64,000 nt of DNA from Branchiostoma lanceolatum (taxonomy: Eukaryota; Chordata; Leptocardii; Amphioxiformes; Branchiostomatidae): the NCBI RefSeq assembly GCF_035083965.1, contig NC_089723.1, positions 35,781,193-35,845,192 on the forward strand, written 5' to 3'. A program made the translations under genes and the position numbers. Below, one piece after another: positions 29,501 through 39,934 of the stretch (position 1 is its first letter; the number at the start of each line of letters is the position of its first letter). The notes beneath the pieces were generated by a model. The model searched no databases. It worked only from the letters and a program-made list of their open reading frames with translations, and was not told the origin of the DNA.

Positions 29501-30969
29501 AATAATGGAAGTATTGTTTGAGAAATTGATTTATCTATTTTTCTAAAGGCATGTCTCATTAGACTGTCATTTATCTGTACATGCCAAGCCTGCAGTCTAA
29601 ACATTGTACATGTATTAAGAACAACGATACAACTATTACTACTAGTATTGAAAAACTATCAAATTCTGAGGGTCTGTATTTTTTTTTAGACAAAGCAAGC
29701 TATTTCAATTCATTGCCAATCTCCTCTAATTCAATGTTAAGGGTTGTTTTTAAATTATTTGTGAACAGTAATTGGTCGCTTTAATTCTACCTAGCATGTT
29801 ATGTGTTGTCCTGACTTTATGGTTAAGCATTATTGACAAATTATTTGTATCATAAAGCTGAATGTGTCGGTGGTCATACACTGTCAGATAGACATGTACA
29901 CCACATTAATACAATGGAACAATCCAATGAAGTCATTCCCGAAACCATAATCGCAGTCCATAAGTCAATATCGTTAAGCATTCCCAGCCATCCTGAATTT
30001 AATGTTAAGCATTGTCGGCCCTCCTAAATTTGCATTGCCCGGATCCCCCCATGAAGACCCTCAATTTTGTTATTGTGCATGTCTTACAACACTTATACAT
30101 GACTCACGTCTTTATATAGAGTAGTCGCATGGTGGAATAACCTTCTAGAGACTGGAGTGATGGCAACCAACAATGTAAACAGTTTCAAAGAGGTTGGGTA
30201 ATCATATGCCTCAGCACCAAGTGATGTACAATGTGTATGTCTAGTTGACTACAGATCTCCACAGAAACCTGAGATGACAGTGAGCTGAACTCAAGCTGGG
30301 ACCGGAGTTCCTACCTCAAACAACTCTAGCTCTACTCATGACAGGAAATACCCTGTGTCATGGCTGTTACCAGGCTATCGCTAATAGCATAATTTAGACA
30401 GACCTTGAACTTGGATGACATCTCTACATAATACATTGACATCGTCAGCTCATTGTCTAAGTGCACGGGATCGCATCTAGGGCGCATCTCGGCCACCTGG
30501 CCCTGAATGTTTTGATTAAAACCTATGTCGATGCAGCCAATTCTGTTCTCGAACAAATGTGCCACTACGACCCTGGTAACACTGTATTACCAAATACAAC
30601 GTATCGATTAGCACTGGCATCCCAATGCCAACTGTTTCATTATTAAACTCGTCCACAAATCTACATACTAAGAAAACGACGAATACAACGCTGAAGATCG
30701 TCCCCATATGGGGTACTGACACTGACAATTAAGAGTAAGACGACAAGCGAACCCGAAATATATTTAGGATCAACACATAATAGAACAGTGATGTCATTTG
30801 AGAGTTCTGCATAATAAAGCTAGATGATAAGCTAAAATCGAAAATCGGTGAATGTTAGTGTTGTTAGGCTTCGATATAGCTCGGTCTGCCTCTAGAACAA
30901 GCCCCACAGATAAAGTTTCCACCCAGTTTCGACAGAAATCGGCAAAGTTCCTACCTGCATGGACGCCAT
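24451..30969 (-). CDS. UBE2W: Ubiquitin-conjugating enzyme E2 W
   Basis: In the family this E2 transfers ubiquitin from E1 to the alpha-amino group of substrate N-termini, in nucleus and cytosol. Exons in order on the minus strand: 30969-30955, 27978-27887, 26965-26863, 25600-25445, 25016-24941, 24464-24451. All junctions are in phase and GT-AG. The product is 151 aa, the same length as the human protein. It starts M-A-S-M-Q-K-R-L-Q-K-E and contains the UBC core with [19 protein letters not shown] and RYPFDSPQ. The active-site Cys is residue 91 in NGHICLSIL, followed by [20 protein letters not shown]. The usual histidine-proline-asparagine catalytic tripeptide region is [14 protein letters not shown]. 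The C-terminus is WWYHDDSV, where human UBE2W ends in a similar short flexible tail. A partial copy of exon 4 lies in the intron downstream of it. Confidence 0.96.
25175..25272 (-). pseudogene. Partial tandem copy of UBE2W exon 4 3' end with its donor
   Basis: The sequence 25,232-25,268 repeats the last 37 nt of the true exon (CTTTTCCTTACAACTGCT, AGCATGCTAATGATTGACAG on the plus strand) and its CTCAC donor, 213 bp away. About 55 bp of flanking intron (TTTATTTCATTGTTGAAA, TTGGGAAAAGAA) is copied too. It has no acceptor and no upstream catalytic part, so it is unlikely to be spliced productively. Confidence 0.85.
25655..26020 (+). mobile_element. tRNA-derived SINE
   Basis: The head resembles a tRNA: A box TGGCATAATGGCAGAGTG and B box GGGTTCGAATCC. 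It continues with GGCACTTTACACGACCTTCC, CCTCGAGCATGTTAAAGAAC and CCACCACACTTATC, and ends in an A-run (26,010-26,019). Other copies of this family are at 33,790-34,095 and 36,955-37,280 (both minus), with fragments near 12,315, 45,490 and 60,150. Confidence 0.85.
26473..26503. repeat. (AT)n microsatellite
   Basis: A pure TA/AT run of about 30 bp in a UBE2W intron. It carries no other signal. Confidence 0.95.
28379..28600 (+). mobile_element. LINE-type retrotransposon, truncated 3' end
   Basis: A short frame from 28379 reads [12 protein letters not shown] and ends at 28,447 with a stop, the typical C-terminus of a non-LTR reverse transcriptase ORF. The following 150 bp (GTCGCTGCGTGCCTGTGAAGC, TGGTGTGTAACAATACGCCG, GGCTATACAGAAACAG) matches the element at 1018-1255 read on its own strand. 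It lies in a UBE2W intron in antisense orientation. Confidence 0.75.
28741..28990. repeat. Tandem repeat, about 115-bp unit, 2+ copies
   Basis: GGAAGTACATCTAAAATGTC, CTAATAGACCAGCTTGACAT, GGCTGGG.TGTTATT and TTTATTTTTCTGGACACTTC recur in the same order. It lies in a UBE2W intron and is non-coding. Confidence 0.9.
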
Positions 30970-32760
30970 CTTTGTTGTGAAATGACGCAATTGTTGCGGT
31001 GCATGATGGGTGGGAGTAGCCTCGTAACCCAGATGTACTGACGGGGGCGTGACACGGGTGGGAGTCAATGCCCTTAGCTTCTCTCAACTCTAGTTAACGA
31101 GGCAACAGGTTGTTGTTCACCTTGTAGTGCCTAGTGGCATATGGGGGCAGCAAGTTTTCTTACTGTTTCTGTAGCAGGGTACATATTTTACAGGGAGGCG
31201 TTGTTAGCCCTTCCCTAATTTTTAAAGTGCTCGAGGCACCTCCTCGAACATGTGACCTCCATGCCATTTCATATCCCTTCCGAAAGACGGGTGAAGCCAC
31301 AAAATACATGCCTTGCCCGTGATGGAACTATTAAATAAGTGATGACATCTTGTTTGGCTACATATGGCCTGTCTCATAGAGTCTAATACAGCAATATTGG
31401 CGTTCTCCATGAAACATAACCACTGGATAAATTGTACCATAGATACACACTTGTTTCCAAACTTTTCAAAGGCTATATCCTACCAAACTTTGACTGTTGT
31501 TTCGTCTAAGTATGAACAATGAGGTTTTATATAGTCTTATCCGTATCATACCCCTTGCATTACGTAATCAATAAGTCGCAAGATGATTAACTAAATACCA
31601 AGCAGAAAATAATAAACAAAACAAACACAACAACAAAAACAATCAGTTAATGTTTAATCTTTAATTGATAAATCAACAATGCAAACAAGTACTGGTAACG
31701 TGATATCTTGTGCCAAATGAAGAAAAGCACGATCGGTTTTGAAGCCGACTTTTTATTTATTCATGTATTTATCTTCAGAATGGTCCCTTTTGTTAACTGA
31801 CTTTGTCAATCTTAATCGGCTAAATTGTTTGTTTGTTTGTTTGTTTATTTATTTATCCAGGAATACAGTATCGCCTGGCGGCGTTTTTCAACGAGTCCTG
31901 GGGGGTTCAACCCCTTACATAATAGTACATAGCAACGATAAAAATTCAAATAATAACAAATAATACAGGAATTAACTTAAAAATATAACTAATTCAACAA
32001 GCAGAAATCCTGAGTTAGATAATAAATGAAATAACGATAACGTAATAGATTAGAAATATTTAGCCAAAACATAATGATGAAGAATCAACACAATGACCCA
32101 AACTCAAATATAAATAAACAAGAAGTGAATTTGCATATCAATGTTAAATCATAAGAAAACTCATGTCAAAAATTATGGGTCACTACAAACGTCAAACATA
32201 ACATAGAGAAAAGAAACGTCGACTAGAAAGGAGTTTGTATACATATGTCAATGTTCAGCAGGGAGGCAGTGGACATCGTATAGCTGTTTGAAAAGTGGAA
32301 GTGATCTGGCTGATTTAAGATGTTGTGGTAGTGTGTTCCAAAGTGCAGCCCCCGAGGACGAGAAGGCTCGTCTTCTGTATTCCAAATGTGTCATTGCCAT
32401 TGGCAACTGAAGGCCGCCTTGTGCCCTTAGGCGGGTGTTATGGGTGTGTACATGGGATAATTGGGTGAACATTGCAGTGATGTAGGGAGGAGTCAGACCG
32501 TTAAGGGCCTTGTAGACAAGTGTAGCTTTACTCTTCTTGTGAATTTCAGCTACTGGGAGCCATCCTAGTGTGTTGAGAAGGGTTGATGTGGGAGTGTACC
32601 GGTCACAGCCAAGAATTACCCGACCTGCTCTTTTCTGCAGCTTTTCAAGCTTATCAAGGTATCCCAAGTTAAATACTGTTAAATACTTACAGCATGTAGC
32701 CAGTTGAATTAACAAAATGCCGTTTTAGCAATAAGTTTGAATAACACTTTGTTGGTTTTG
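30970..32760. other. Intergenic region between UBE2W and PTER
   Basis: The two minus-strand genes are separated by 1.8 kb. The left 850 bp next to the UBE2W start shows no gene. The right part is a truncated LINE (31,829-32,700) that begins about 60 bp beyond the PTER stop codon. Confidence 0.6.
31829..32700 (-). mobile_element. 5'-truncated non-LTR retrotransposon with reverse-transcriptase C-terminus
   Basis: On the minus strand an open frame from about 32,700 to 32,248 carries the C-terminal signature of LINE reverse transcriptases: LEKLQKRAGRVILG, WLPVAEIH, ALNGLTPPYI, RRRAFSSSGAALWNTLP and LPLFKQLY. About 400 bp of 3' UTR follows, ending at 31,829-31,858 in an (AAAC/AAAT)n tail. No catalytic palm domain is left, so the copy is dead. 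It shares the strand of PTER and may form part of its 3' UTR. Confidence 0.9.
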
Positions 32761-35700
32761 CTAATTGAAAGTAAGCCATCTCCGGGGGTTGTCGATGAGG
32801 ATCTTGTTGATGTCGTCCTGAGAGATCCCTTTCCTCAACATCACGGGTATCACATGGAGGAGGATGTGGGAGTAGCCATGGCCGCCGTAGTGCATCTAAA
32901 CGGAGGGGGTAAGTTACTAAAATAAACAAGAACAGTACAAGAAAAGTATCATATATATATATACTTACTTTGACTTTTATTACATATGTAAAAACAATCA
33001 TCCTTGTATATATGACAATACTTTACGTTTGGACCGTATGTATGGAAATACACTGCGTTTGGGACCACATTGCTAGCAGCGACACCTAGCTAGCTGCAAA
33101 GTGCAGTGTGGAATAGTACGTTACCAGTCAGTGTATTGCCATGAGAAAGATGACAGGCGGTCACCAAAACGACGGCTGTTGATTGTATAATATATCCTGG
33201 TTGTGAATAAAGAATCGTGTTGTCCAGGGATGTTTCAAACCAATGAAATTATTCTTACAGTACAAGAAAAGGCAGTTCGAGTTTTTTTTTTAAATTTTAA
33301 AAGACTGTAAAGACGACCTGCGTGTACTAGAGATTGGCTGTTCATACTATGATTCCAAATTAAATAAGAGTTTACAGATCTACCAGAAACCCACCAGCCT
33401 ATGTTTGGTGTCCATGTCATGAGAGATGACCACCTGGTCAGCGTACCCCTCCTGTAACACCCGTTGGATCATGTCGATCCTCATGGCATCGTTCGGCATG
33501 TCTGTTGACACGGACTGCCATGGACTGCCGGACACCTCCAGTCCGAAGAAGTCCCACTCTAGGATGCCTCCCAGTGCAGCAAAGTCCAGACACTCTTCAG
33601 GGCTGAAGAAGGTCCCTGTGCGGTTTAAGAAAATTGATTCAAAATCATGATTGACATTCATAACGACCTTATTTTCCTTGTCACTTGTAGCCTCCTGATG
33701 CGGCTGTCATGGTTTGACAGTTGGTTTGACCAAAAATAAAACCTCCTTGGTTTGACTGATGGACGTTTTGTTTGTTTGTATTGAACACCTGGTAAGCCGC
33801 CTTATGGTGTTACACACAACAGGCAGGTTTGTACTAAGTAGTACAAGTTGCATATCCGGACAGATTTATTTGATCTACTCCTTGTTAATTAGCGTGCTCG
33901 AGTTGAGGTTCTCTTGAAACACGGGACCCCAATTCAACGTCCTATCTTAGCTAGGCACTCATTCATACATGCGTCGACTAAGGAAATTGGTGTTTCAAGG
34001 GTGCAACATCGGGACCTGTCATGGATTCGAACTCCGTTGTAACCTCTAGGTTATCAACCAACAGCCCTAACTGCAAGGCCACCGTGCCACCTACGTTGTT
34101 GTGTGTACAATAGCTACTAGTAGTTCATCAATGACCCAAACAGCACAAAAACCGCCTTTACTTACTGTCAAGATGGGACATAACCGTGGCTCTGACGTCA
34201 CCCCCTGCCTCCTGCAGTACCCTGATGATCTCGGTAGGGGCGTCAGTGTGCCTCCCAGGATGGATGATGACAGGGCAGCCTGTTTCACTCTGGGCTGTGG
34301 CTGAAGCCTCCATAACCTTCTTTTCGCTGTCTGGCAATGAAACGTCAAAAAGCTTTAAGATATAGCTTATAGATATAGATACATCCTCTTCTTTGACTTT
34401 TAAAATTGATTCTGGCATTCTGCGGCATTAGCATCTGTTTTTCGATTTTTTTTTGGGGGTGCAATTTACGGCAAATATTTGTTCATTTTGCAGCTACTTC
34501 GTACGATTTACAGATCGTCGAAAACGTTGTTTTTCTAACGGAAAAAAATCAACGCGCGGTTGTCATCCGTTTAATAGAATCAACATGGCCTTACGACGAT
34601 ATGCATGTATAATACAAGAATTCGATATTGATTATGTAAATATGATTTTTTTAACTTGTACTCACTAACACTCTGACAAACAGATTCCCACCTGTCAGAG
34701 GCCAAGAACAGCCCACCTCCCCAATCACACCACACCGCGCGTTTGTCCCATCAGCCCCCTCGGTGATGTCGCGGACCATGGTAGCCACCAGGTCTTCCTG
34801 GGTGAGGACGTCCATGTTTGACGGGTGGGTGCTGTCTATGTAGTAACCTTTAGTAAATTAAGCAGGTGAAGAAATTAATTTAGTCAAGAGTAGATTGATT
34901 AGTTTATGTTTTATGTCTAATTGTTTTTTTTTACTGCGAAAATGGTGGTATTAGATTTTGTCGATTTGTTCGTGCTTGTGTGTGTCCGTAGTTTGACTGA
35001 GTCCAAATTTGTTCAGCAGGCATGCATGAACTGAGAGTTAAACATGTAATGCGTGAAATGAAATTCGAAATGGCTGTGTTATATTTTGTCAATGAACGTA
35101 TAAAGACACTTGTTCTGATTTTGATAATATTCTGCTGTTTATATGATAGTATGCGTTAATATCAGATCCCCTGAGTACGTAGAATTTATAAAGGCTGTCT
35201 AGATGAATATAGTCTTCTTGGAACAAGCCGACCCAAATGATTTATTCTAATTTATTCTAAAAACTTCTTATTATCCACCTGTGCCACAAATGATGTTCAC
35301 TCCAGACTCCTTAGAAATCTTTCTCAGTTTCCCAACATCTCTGCTCAACCCAAGGGAGGTGCATTCAACGATGGAACAGCCTCCATTCTTTTTATAGAAT
35401 TTCAGCTCTTCCACCATGTGATGTTCCTCCCCATGCAGATTGATATTGGCTGAAATGCTGTACCTGCAGATGGTTCAATGATGATAGTTGATATATAAAC
35501 AAAGGATGGCAAACATATGACGTTTATGATCGGGAGAGCAACCACGAATGTATGTTTTTATGATATCAAAGCAGATGTAAGGATCTTGCCCAATTTTTGT
35601 GTTTTACGCCTGTTTTTAGGAGGCAAACCGTTAGAAAACATCAATACTAGAAAAGAGTACCAATATTGCAAATAAAACAGGGGTATAACACTGATAATGA

Positions 35701-38700
35701 GCTGGATCCTTACATCTGCTTTGAGACAATATTTAACACACCAATCAATTCGGATGGAGACCTTCATGTAAATTACTCTCTGAGCAGAGGAGGTGTTTCG
35801 GCAGGTTTTTGACGTGTTTTAGGCATTTTTGTCGGGCTTTCTACTTTGTCATTTTTTTGTCTCTTCAAACCCCACTCCTCTGCTTGGAGAGTACATGTAG
35901 ATATGAATTATCACCTGATTCGAGTTAGTTCTGAAGTTAAGAGTCTAGTTAATGACAACCTGGTTTCCACACGAATTCTTCATTTCCATCACCAGTATTA
36001 AATGCGGAGCGGTACTTACGGGAACTGTCTGATCAGTCCCAAGTTCTCCATAGTGAGGGACATTGTACCCATGTGGGGGGCATGTTTGGGTGGCGGAGCC
36101 TGGAATATGGAAAAATCCGCCACGAGGTGCTCGTGCGTTATGGTCTGTCCGAGGTTCTCGGGTTCAATGGGGCCCAGTACTGAAACAGAAGAGCACGGAA
36201 CTGTAAATGCGTGGTTTTGATTTCGCGGTGGTTTTGAGTTCGCGTTTGAAACAATAGTAGCGCTACGGGAAACACTGGCAAAAATGTTCGAAGTGGCAAT
36301 GAGCTTACCGCGAAAACCGCGAAAATTAAACCAGCGCTAATATTTTTGCATTTACGGTATTTGAAATTGGAATGGCCATGTTTGCCAGGAAATCCAGCAC
36401 ATTTCACTCCACCTGCCTCCCCATGCAGAAATGGACCATCCCAAAGTTACTTCTACCCATAGTGCTGTGCACAAAAGTTGTAAGCAGGACATAGCAAAAT
36501 ACACAGAACAAGGGCAATTCATCGGCGTACACAAAATATGGCTCTTCTTGTCTGTTGCCTTCTTGTTGTGGTCCTGGCTGGAGCCCAGGCTTCTCAGCAG
36601 GACATTGGAGATCTGCAGGCGAGCTACCGTCAACTGCAGCAGATGATGGCTACTTTAGCCGGCCAAATGAAGGCAATGGAGGGGGAAGTGGAGGTGAGTT
36701 AATCGCTATCCGGCCGTTTGGGGCGCCCAAATCGTCACCAATTGTGTCCGGCTCCTTAAACACGCTAGACATTTTCCAAATGAAGGCTAGCTTTTGGCAA
36801 TTCTACGACATGGCACGTACCACCGCTAAGCTGTACATGTATCCAATTGTGACGATGTCATTAAAGAAGCGTATTTCACACTTACTGCTCAACATATGGT
36901 TTGTCTACCGTTGTATAAGCTTAAGAGTCTACAATCTGTTTGTTTTGCCTCATGGTTTGTATTGAAGAGTACAAGCTGCATATCCGAACAGATTTATTTG
37001 ATCCATACACCCTGGGAAGGACCCCTACTCTATTTTTTTATAAGCATGGTGGGTTCTTTTATATGCTCGAGGTGTGGCTCTCTTCAAACACGGGACCTCC
37101 AGTAAATATCCCATCCGAGGGACGCCCCTAACTGGAGCTAGGTACTCAATCTCACCTCAGTGAAGTTGGGAAGGTCGTATCAAGTGCCTTTTCCAAGGGC
37201 ACAATGTCAACGAGACAAATCAGGTACCCCGGATTTGAACCCAGGACCCTGCCACTTCGCCACCGTGACGCCACGAAATATAAATAGAATGATATCCCTT
37301 GCCATCTGGAATGATTCCCATGGACATTTTACGGTGTATACCTTCCATGGTGAAATGTTTACAAGCTTTGTAAACATGTCATCTTAACAAAAATGACTTG
37401 ATGAGTTTTTGACCGTTCTTCTATTTATCTGACAGGGCATGAAGAAAACCATGGCGGCATGCGATATTGACAACACGCATAAGAACATTCGCCAGGCAGC
37501 TGGTGAAAAAGGTATGAGCTTAAAATGACATTTTGTGAGAAGAAGATCCTGTAAAATTTTTGCTCTTGTTGAAAAATAAAGGAAAAACAAATAAAAAGTC
37601 AGCCAACTATTCTCCGGTCTTCCTCCACTATTCTCATGGCCCACTAACCTTTGACACGCAACGTACTGGACACATGGCGTCAGAAGCGGGACAAAAGGGT
37701 CAGGGATTTGATATCAGTCCTACCATCCTGAAAACGGTTTATTGTTGCAGATGGTGCCCTGTAACAGTGGGGTTCAAGCGCAAACTAACTTAACAGTCTG
37801 GTCCGGACCTTTTAGCCTAGTGGTTAAGGCGTGCGGTCTGTGGACTGGCGGGCCCTGGTTTGATCCCCGGGAGCCAGGAGACTGTTCTACTCGCCTCTTG
37901 TGTTTCAGTCCTTTATATCCCTCACAATTCTTTTCAAGTCTATAGAACCCCTCACTTTGTCACAGCCAAAGGTAACGGAATAAAGATGGCTCATTTTGAA
38001 TGTGTTGTGCATGCTCAGATTATTCAGTGGCGTCAAAAACATATGAATAGGATCCATTTTTGTGTAATCCCAAAGTCTGTCTCCCACGCTTGTACAGGAG
38101 GTTCCGTGTACATCAGATGGGGAAGGACCACTTGTCCAGATGTTCAGGATACCGCGCGTGTTTATGATGGTTAGTCCTCATTTTACGGCTTCATCCGATA
38201 CAAGGTGCTTGCACGCAAGAGTCTTCAAAGATTCCAGCTGAAACCTGATTGATTTGGTTTAAGAACAGTTAAATACAGAAAATAACATATATTCTAACAT
38301 CTTGAAATAGATTTTACCAGTTATCATTGAGAAATAGAGCTTATACGGCCTTTCGAACAGTGTGATTTCTAATCTATAAGAGCTTGTAGACCTAAACCAA
38401 AAATCGACAGAAGTAAAGGAAGCCCTTGTTTTATTTTGGCGACGCCTAAGTAGTGGAGCCGTTAGTATAGTACCGCTACTGAGTTGCCAAATATTCTGAA
38501 AACTACACGCACGCATTCCATGGGGAATTCGTTTTTGGCAATGCCTTGCGAGGACGTGGAGCAGGGCACATCTCAGCAGGGAGGAACTCCGATCTGATGT
38601 TTGGGGCATAGAATAGACGGTAGTTAGTATACACTATTGTTGAGTCTAAATTTCAGAAACAAAATCTGTCTTTGTTGGAAGTGGCTATTGGCAGAATGAT

Positions 38701-39934
38701 CCTGTCGACAGTAGAAAATTTACACTGTTGACACGATCATCATGTCAGGATTATCTTGTCAACAGTGGAAAAAATGGATTTTTCTATTGTCAACAGTGCA
38801 AATTTTTCCACTGTTGATGGGATGATCCTGTCAGTAGCCTCATGCATGCTTATTTTGCAGGTATAGCCGGAGGCACACGCTTCGACCACAGTGGTGGAGG
38901 CGCCAACTACGTCTGCCTGCCAAAGGATCCTCAGTGGGGAGTCTTCACTTCAGGAAGTCAGGGCAGCGCCTACATTCAGGGCGTGGAGTACGAACTGCAC
39001 ACGGGAAACAGTCCCTTCCACGGCACCGACCTCCAAAACCACGACGCTCCCTGTGCCGTCTGCCACGTGGCGTCTCGCGGCTCGACGCTGATGATCCCCG
39101 CCCACGTCAGCTGTCCTAGCGGCTGGACCCGGGAGTACAAGGGCTACCTCATGGCTGCCAAACACAATCAGTACCGCGCCGAGTTCGTCTGCGTGGACGA
39201 GGACCCCGAGTCGAGGCCTGGCGGCTACCAGGACACGAACGGCGCGCTGTTTTTCCCCGTGGAAGCCAGCTGCGGGTCGCTACCGTGTCCTAGTTACGTG
39301 CAGGGCCGTGAGCTAACCTGTGTGGTCTGCACCAACTAAAGCCCACTTATGTCACCGACGACAGTAAACCGCGTCGCAGCCCCTAGAATTCAACGCAAGG
39401 CAGAGCGAATCTGTAGGCTGAATAAAGTTTTGAAAGCAAATATTGAGTGTATTTGTTGGGGCATATGCGATAGGCATCCTCATGCCTAATTTAACGTCAT
39501 TTGGTTTTAGCACCAAGGAATAAGAGCCAAAGATTTCGTGTATTTCGAAATAAATCATTTTTAAGCAATGTATGCCAAAAATGGCGTCCTTTGAGAGAGT
39601 ATATGATTGTCCAAGGTACCCCCATACCAACTTTCGGGTCGTTCGGTTTTAATACAAGGGCACAGCAGCCCTAAATGTACATTTTGGTCTGAAAACTAAA
39701 AACCTGAACCTTGCAAATTTGACCTCAAACTTTGACGCTCATGTGGGCATATGTCCTGGGCATCCCCATACCAAATTTCACTAAGTGTCAGCGGTGAAAT
39801 CATTATTTGTAATCAACCTCTCCACCTTCCAAAATCGCCGTGATTTCCGGATTCCTATGAACCAGAAATACACATTGATTTTACAAATTATCTGAGTCAC
39901 CTGTTTGGATTTTCCCCTTCATGGTGTCCGCCAT
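32761..39934 (-). CDS. PTER: Phosphotriesterase-related protein (amidohydrolase superfamily)
   Basis: This is a cytosolic metal-dependent hydrolase with a TIM-barrel fold; in vertebrates PTER hydrolyses N-acyl taurine. Exons: 39934-39901, 36179-36020, 35463-35279, 34847-34692, 34330-34166, 33615-33395, 32895-32761. All are in phase with GT-AG junctions; 351 aa (human 349). The first exon encodes [11 protein letters not shown] and joins to VLGPIEP, the conserved start of the family. Metal ligands are visible: HxH at 27/29 (ITHEHL), Glu170 (GEVGCSWPL), His202 (VIIHPG), His231 (MSHLD) and Asp300 (ISHDMDTK). The C-terminus is [11 protein letters not shown] ... [10 protein letters not shown]. Intron 1 is about 3.7 kb and encloses an opposite-strand gene. 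Two SINEs and two MITEs lie in other introns. The model is complete and looks functional. Confidence 0.95.
33790..34095 (-). mobile_element. tRNA-derived SINE in a PTER intron
   Basis: On the minus strand it reads a tRNA-like head (GGTGGCACGGTGGCCTTGC, then GAGTTCGAATCC) and the family body. On the plus strand, AGTACAAGTTGCATATCCGG, ACAGATTTATTTGATC and CACGGGACC are shared with the copy at 36,955-37,280. Confidence 0.8.
35774..35893. mobile_element. Complete 120-bp MITE (TACTCTC...GAGAGTA family)
   Basis: TACTCTCTGAGCAGAGG at the left and CCTCTGCTTGGAGAGTA at the right form the inverted ends. The core TTTTTGACGTGTTTTAGGCATTTTTGTCGGGC matches the interrupted copy at 23,837-24,177. It lies in a PTER intron. 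Confidence 0.85.
36200..36358. mobile_element. MITE (ACTGTAAATGC family), second copy
   Basis: ACTGTAAATGC and GCATTTACGGT ends enclose TTTCGCGGTGGTTTTGAGTT and ACCGCGAAAACCGCG motifs. It is 20 bp upstream (in gene sense) of the PTER exon at 36179-36020, close to its acceptor. Confidence 0.8.
36538..39339 (+). CDS. Secreted short-chain collagen C4-like protein, nested in PTER intron 1
   Basis: Exons 36538-36693, 37436-37511, 38098-38169 and 38861-39339, all in phase with GT-AG junctions; 260 aa. Residues 1-17 form a signal peptide ([18 protein letters not shown]). Residues 24-52 are Gln/Met-rich and can form a coiled coil ([15 protein letters not shown]). From about residue 78 the non-collagenous domain begins: [68 protein letters not shown] and ELTCVVCTN. 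These match the C-terminal domain of sponge and lancelet short-chain collagen C4-like proteins. There is no Gly-X-Y repeat, so it is not a collagen itself; it is probably an extracellular matrix or lectin-like factor. An AATAAA signal follows at 39,420. It lies wholly inside intron 1 of PTER on the other strand. Confidence 0.88.
36955..37280 (-). mobile_element. tRNA-derived SINE inside the nested gene's first intron
   Basis: The minus strand begins with a tRNA-like head (GCGTCACGGTGGCGAAGTGG, B box GGGTTCAAATCC) and carries the CTCGAG and GGTTCTTTTATA-complement body motifs. It shares AGTACAAGCTGCATATCCG and ACAGATTTATTTGATCC with 33,790-34,095. Confidence 0.8.
37805..37875 (+). mobile_element. 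tRNA-like sequence, probable SINE head
   Basis: TAGCCTAGTGGTTAAGGCGTG resembles an A box and GGTTTGATCCCC a B box, at tRNA-like spacing. No convincing closed acceptor stem was found, so a SINE or tRNA relic is preferred over a functional tRNA gene. Confidence 0.55.
38694..38838. repeat. Cluster of GTCAACAGTG / CACTGTTGAC inverted motifs
   Basis: CCTGTCGACAGTAGAAAATTT, CACTGTTGAC, GTCAACAGTGGAAAAA, TTGTCAACAGTGC and TTTTTCCACTGTTGAT alternate in orientation within 145 bp and can form stacked stems. It ends 22 bp before the last exon of the nested gene. Confidence 0.7.
39340..39900. other. 3' flank of nested gene and rest of PTER intron 1
   Basis: AATAAAG at 39,420 is a polyadenylation signal for the nested gene. 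The remainder has TATGCCAAAAnTG and CCCCATACCAA motifs, shared loosely with 43,015-43,160, which suggests a decayed dispersed repeat. No exon is seen. Confidence 0.55.

Noticed and set aside
37805-37875. Functional tRNA gene
   Set aside because: A and B box-like motifs exist, but I could not close acceptor and anticodon stems. A SINE head is more likely.
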